64,000 nt of DNA, taken from positions 82,427,757 to 82,491,756 of the forward strand of contig NC_077238.1 of NCBI RefSeq assembly GCF_947179165.1, given 5' to 3'. Origin of the DNA: Solanum dulcamara. Taxonomy: Eukaryota > Streptophyta > Magnoliopsida > Solanales > Solanaceae. Position numbers and translations under genes: made by a program. Below, piece after piece: positions 63,101 to 64,000 of the stretch. Every line of letters begins with the position of its first letter. Position 1 is the first letter of the stretch. The notes beneath the pieces were generated by a model. It was not told the DNA's origin. It saw only the letters and a program-made list of their open reading frames with translations, and searched no databases.

Positions 63101-64000
63101 TTTAAAATTTATCCAAAGTTACAGTTTTTTTTAATAGTGTGTAGTCTGCTACTCAATTGACGTGATGCTAATAATAATACAAAATTCCAAAATATATACA
63201 GCTTCTATATGACTTTATATACTGAAGGTTACATTTAAAAAAGAATTACTATAATTAATATAAAGATAACATAAAGTGTAGATTTTCTTGCAGAGAAAAG
63301 GGATTTTAGATGGGCCAAAATGAAATGATAAGATATGATAATGATGTCTCTGTTTTTAAAGAGATAATAAATAAATAAATAAATAAATAAATACATGAAA
63401 GCTACTTATATGCCACACATCAGTAAATTGACATAAAGTTGATAAAAAAACACTTTTATAAAGTTATAATTATATCTTATTATGTAGAAAAAGATGATCA
63501 AATTGAAATAAATCTAAGACATAATGATGAAAAATACTATTTCTCATTATAGTTGTGGAAAGTTCTTTTAAAATCTTTTTGACCAAGAATTTGCTTTCGG
63601 TTTCCCTATTCATTAATTTATTTTACCTTACCATAGAATCTCTTTGCTCTTAAATAGAGGTATTAAATTAAAGCATTGATATGAAAAAAAGTCTTGGTAG
63701 TCAGCAATTTCTTGACCCTTTATTAAGCTTTACATATATATATAAATTTAAATTAGTTAAGTCTCAATACAAATATTATTATTATGCGGGGAAAACAAAT
63801 GTGTTCTTTTAAGTCTCACACATTAAGCTTCATTTTTTACTATCGTATAAGAAAAATTGATTAAACAAAAAGTGTTTATAAGCTAGAAATTCATTGTTGG
63901 AATTTTTTTGACTAATTTAGGTGATATTAAATAATGTTAGTGTTCAACAAAAAATTAAGCAACTTAAAAATTATCTATAAACTAATTTGACCGGCATATA
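60146..64000. other. Gene-free AT-rich region
   Basis: No gene supported. A possible 0.75-kb MITE spans about 60866-61607, with ends GCTCCAACCCATGCCAAATTT and AAATTTGATTAGGGTTGGAG read in split inverted form. A Tourist-like remnant is at 62572-62768 (GAGCCTATTTGAATTGGC ... ATCCAAACATGTTC). (AAAT)n microsatellite at 63368-63392. Confidence 0.45.

Overview
This is an AT-rich plant nuclear window, most likely from Solanaceae (Solanum or a close relative). The reasons are plant-only families (PIP aquaporin, MAIN-LIKE, auxin response factor, MIR160, patatin-like phospholipase III), plant-type introns, and many Solanaceae-type short elements: TS-type SINEs ending in (GTT)n, a SolS-like tRNA-derived SINE, Stowaway and Tourist MITEs, and Mutator/hAT-like foldback elements. 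The species is not proven from the sequence.

Layout. 1-7.7 kb: a nearly intact L1-type LINE on the minus strand that runs off the left edge. 9.4-11.2 kb (+): four-exon PIP2-type aquaporin. 12.4-14.0 kb (+): two-exon alpha/beta hydrolase of the monoacylglycerol lipase/caffeoylshikimate esterase type. 14.7-19.6 kb (-): MAIN-LIKE 2 gene with five coding exons and probably a long 5'UTR intron. 20.5-25.2 kb (+): V-ATPase subunit G gene, divergent from MAIL2, with a 2.9-kb leader intron that holds six copies of a roughly 300-bp repeat. 25.2-30.6 kb: repeat-filled intergenic DNA. 31.0-34.9 kb (+): patatin-related phospholipase of group III. 35-41.8 kb: repeats. 41.9-47.2 kb (-), first coding exon uncertain: an unusual auxin-response-factor gene whose B3 and ancillary domains continue in frame, through good splice sites, into a PEARLI-4-like/coiled-coil C-terminus. 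48.5-50.6 kb: a relic of the 3' end of that same gene, then a Pack-MULE-like element carrying MATE-transporter-like exon pieces. 56.7 kb (-): MIR160, with a plausible promoter and candidate leader peptides near 57.3 kb. The rest is repeats.

How parts may relate: miR160 is a classic regulator of ARF10/16/17, and here it lies about 10 kb from a degenerate ARF-like gene. I saw no miR160 site in that gene by eye, so the proximity may be chance. The strongest leads are the ARF/PEARLI-4 fusion with substituted DNA-contact residues and a GC-AG intron, the repeat-built VHA-G leader intron, and several very clean insertion footprints (micro-SINEs with perfect target duplications; a tandem duplication at 58.6-60.1 kb whose first copy is the empty site for two insertions in the second).
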